DNA from: Bacteroidota bacterium
GTDB taxonomy: Bacteria; Bacteroidota; Bacteroidia; Cytophagales; Cyclobacteriaceae
Direction of reading: 5' to 3'
Length of the DNA stretch: 25,652 nucleotides
Assembly (NCBI GenBank): GCA_023412765.1
Contig: JAEZBX010000001.1
Location: forward strand, 1 to 25,652
The position numbers and the translations under genes are program-made. The notes under the pieces were generated by a model that saw only the letters and a list, made by a program, of their open reading frames with translations, was not told the DNA's origin and searched no databases. Of this stretch, positions 25,545 through 25,652 are shown piece after piece. Numbering within the stretch: the stretch's first letter is position 1; each line of letters starts with the position of its first letter.

Positions 25545-25652
25545 ATGCTAAAAAGTTACTTTACCACTGGCCTGCGCAATCTGTTTTCGCAGAAAATTTA
25601 TTCATTTATCAAGATAGTAGGACTTGCATTTGGTCTTGCTGCAAGCATGATG
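25545..25652 (+). CDS. 5' end of an ABC transporter permease (FtsX/MacB type)
   Basis: The last 36 codons of the window start at the ATG at 25545 and remain open. They read MLKSYFTTGLRNLF followed by SQKIYSFIKIVGLAFGLAASMM. The pattern 'M-L-x-x-Y-x-x-x-x-L-R-N-L-x-x-x-K-x-x-S-x-I-x-x-x-G-L-A-x-G-L-A' is the standard N-terminus of Bacteroidota MacB-like permeases, leading into the first membrane helix. Such proteins belong to mechanotransmission ABC transporters for export of peptides, antibiotics or lipoproteins. The rest of the gene lies outside the window, so the subtype cannot be set. Confidence 0.82.
   Translation, partial: MLKSYFTTGLRNLFSQKIYSFIKIVGLAFGLAASMM

Overview
The window looks like a chromosomal segment of a Bacteroidota bacterium, probably of the Cytophagales type. 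The reasons are: the tail of a T9SS type B sorting domain (gliding-motility C-terminal domain) at the left edge; Bacteroidota-style -7 promoter boxes (TAnnTTTG); mostly weak Shine-Dalgarno sites; a DUF6443/YD-repeat protein of the Bacteroidota RHS type; and an FtsX/MacB-type permease start at the right edge. The exact genus is inference. No tRNA, rRNA, CRISPR array, transposase or phage gene was seen.

Layout. 1-502: the last codons of a probable T9SS-secreted protein, then a small secreted protein with a carboxypeptidase-regulatory-like fold. 583-3963 (minus): a large three-module nuclease/helicase of the TM0106 RecB-like family. 4095-7370 (plus): a secreted GH18 chitinase-like hydrolase and a PQQ-dependent, glucose-dehydrogenase-type quinoprotein with its own cytochrome c domain. 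7376-8208 (minus): a small secreted protein of unknown function and a MORN-repeat (YwqK-like) protein. 8390-10838 (minus): a soluble histidine kinase and an NtrC-type sigma-54 activator forming one operon. 11037-11447 (plus, divergent from the kinase): an Rnk homologue, preceded by a sigma-54-like element and by direct/inverted repeats, and closed by a strong GAAA-tetraloop terminator. 11512-13143 (minus): a Tat-exported amidase lipoprotein. About 13268-13495: what looks like the broken N-terminus of a ROK-family sugar kinase gene.

13685-25073 (minus) is the striking part: an apparent four-gene operon of nearly 11.4 kb. In transcription order it holds a 1170-residue secreted SpvB/RHS-like shell protein, a small secreted protein, a 2370-residue secreted protein with six FN3 repeats, DUF6443 and YD repeats, and a 98-residue polytopic membrane protein. 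After the RHS core boundary motif the giant protein has a distinct tail of about 240 residues. The tail carries a His-Asp-x-x-Tyr motif and a downstream Asp, like the phospholipase A2 fold of parvoviral VP1. I infer a polymorphic toxin (phospholipase-like effector) whose immunity protein is the small membrane protein encoded 6 bp downstream.

At small scale, three intergenic spots hold perfect heptanucleotide tandem arrays (AGGAATA, GTAGTAA, AAGGTAT) of one visibly related style. All lie in the same orientation, and each places a stop codon in all three plus-strand frames. The right edge begins an ABC transporter permease.
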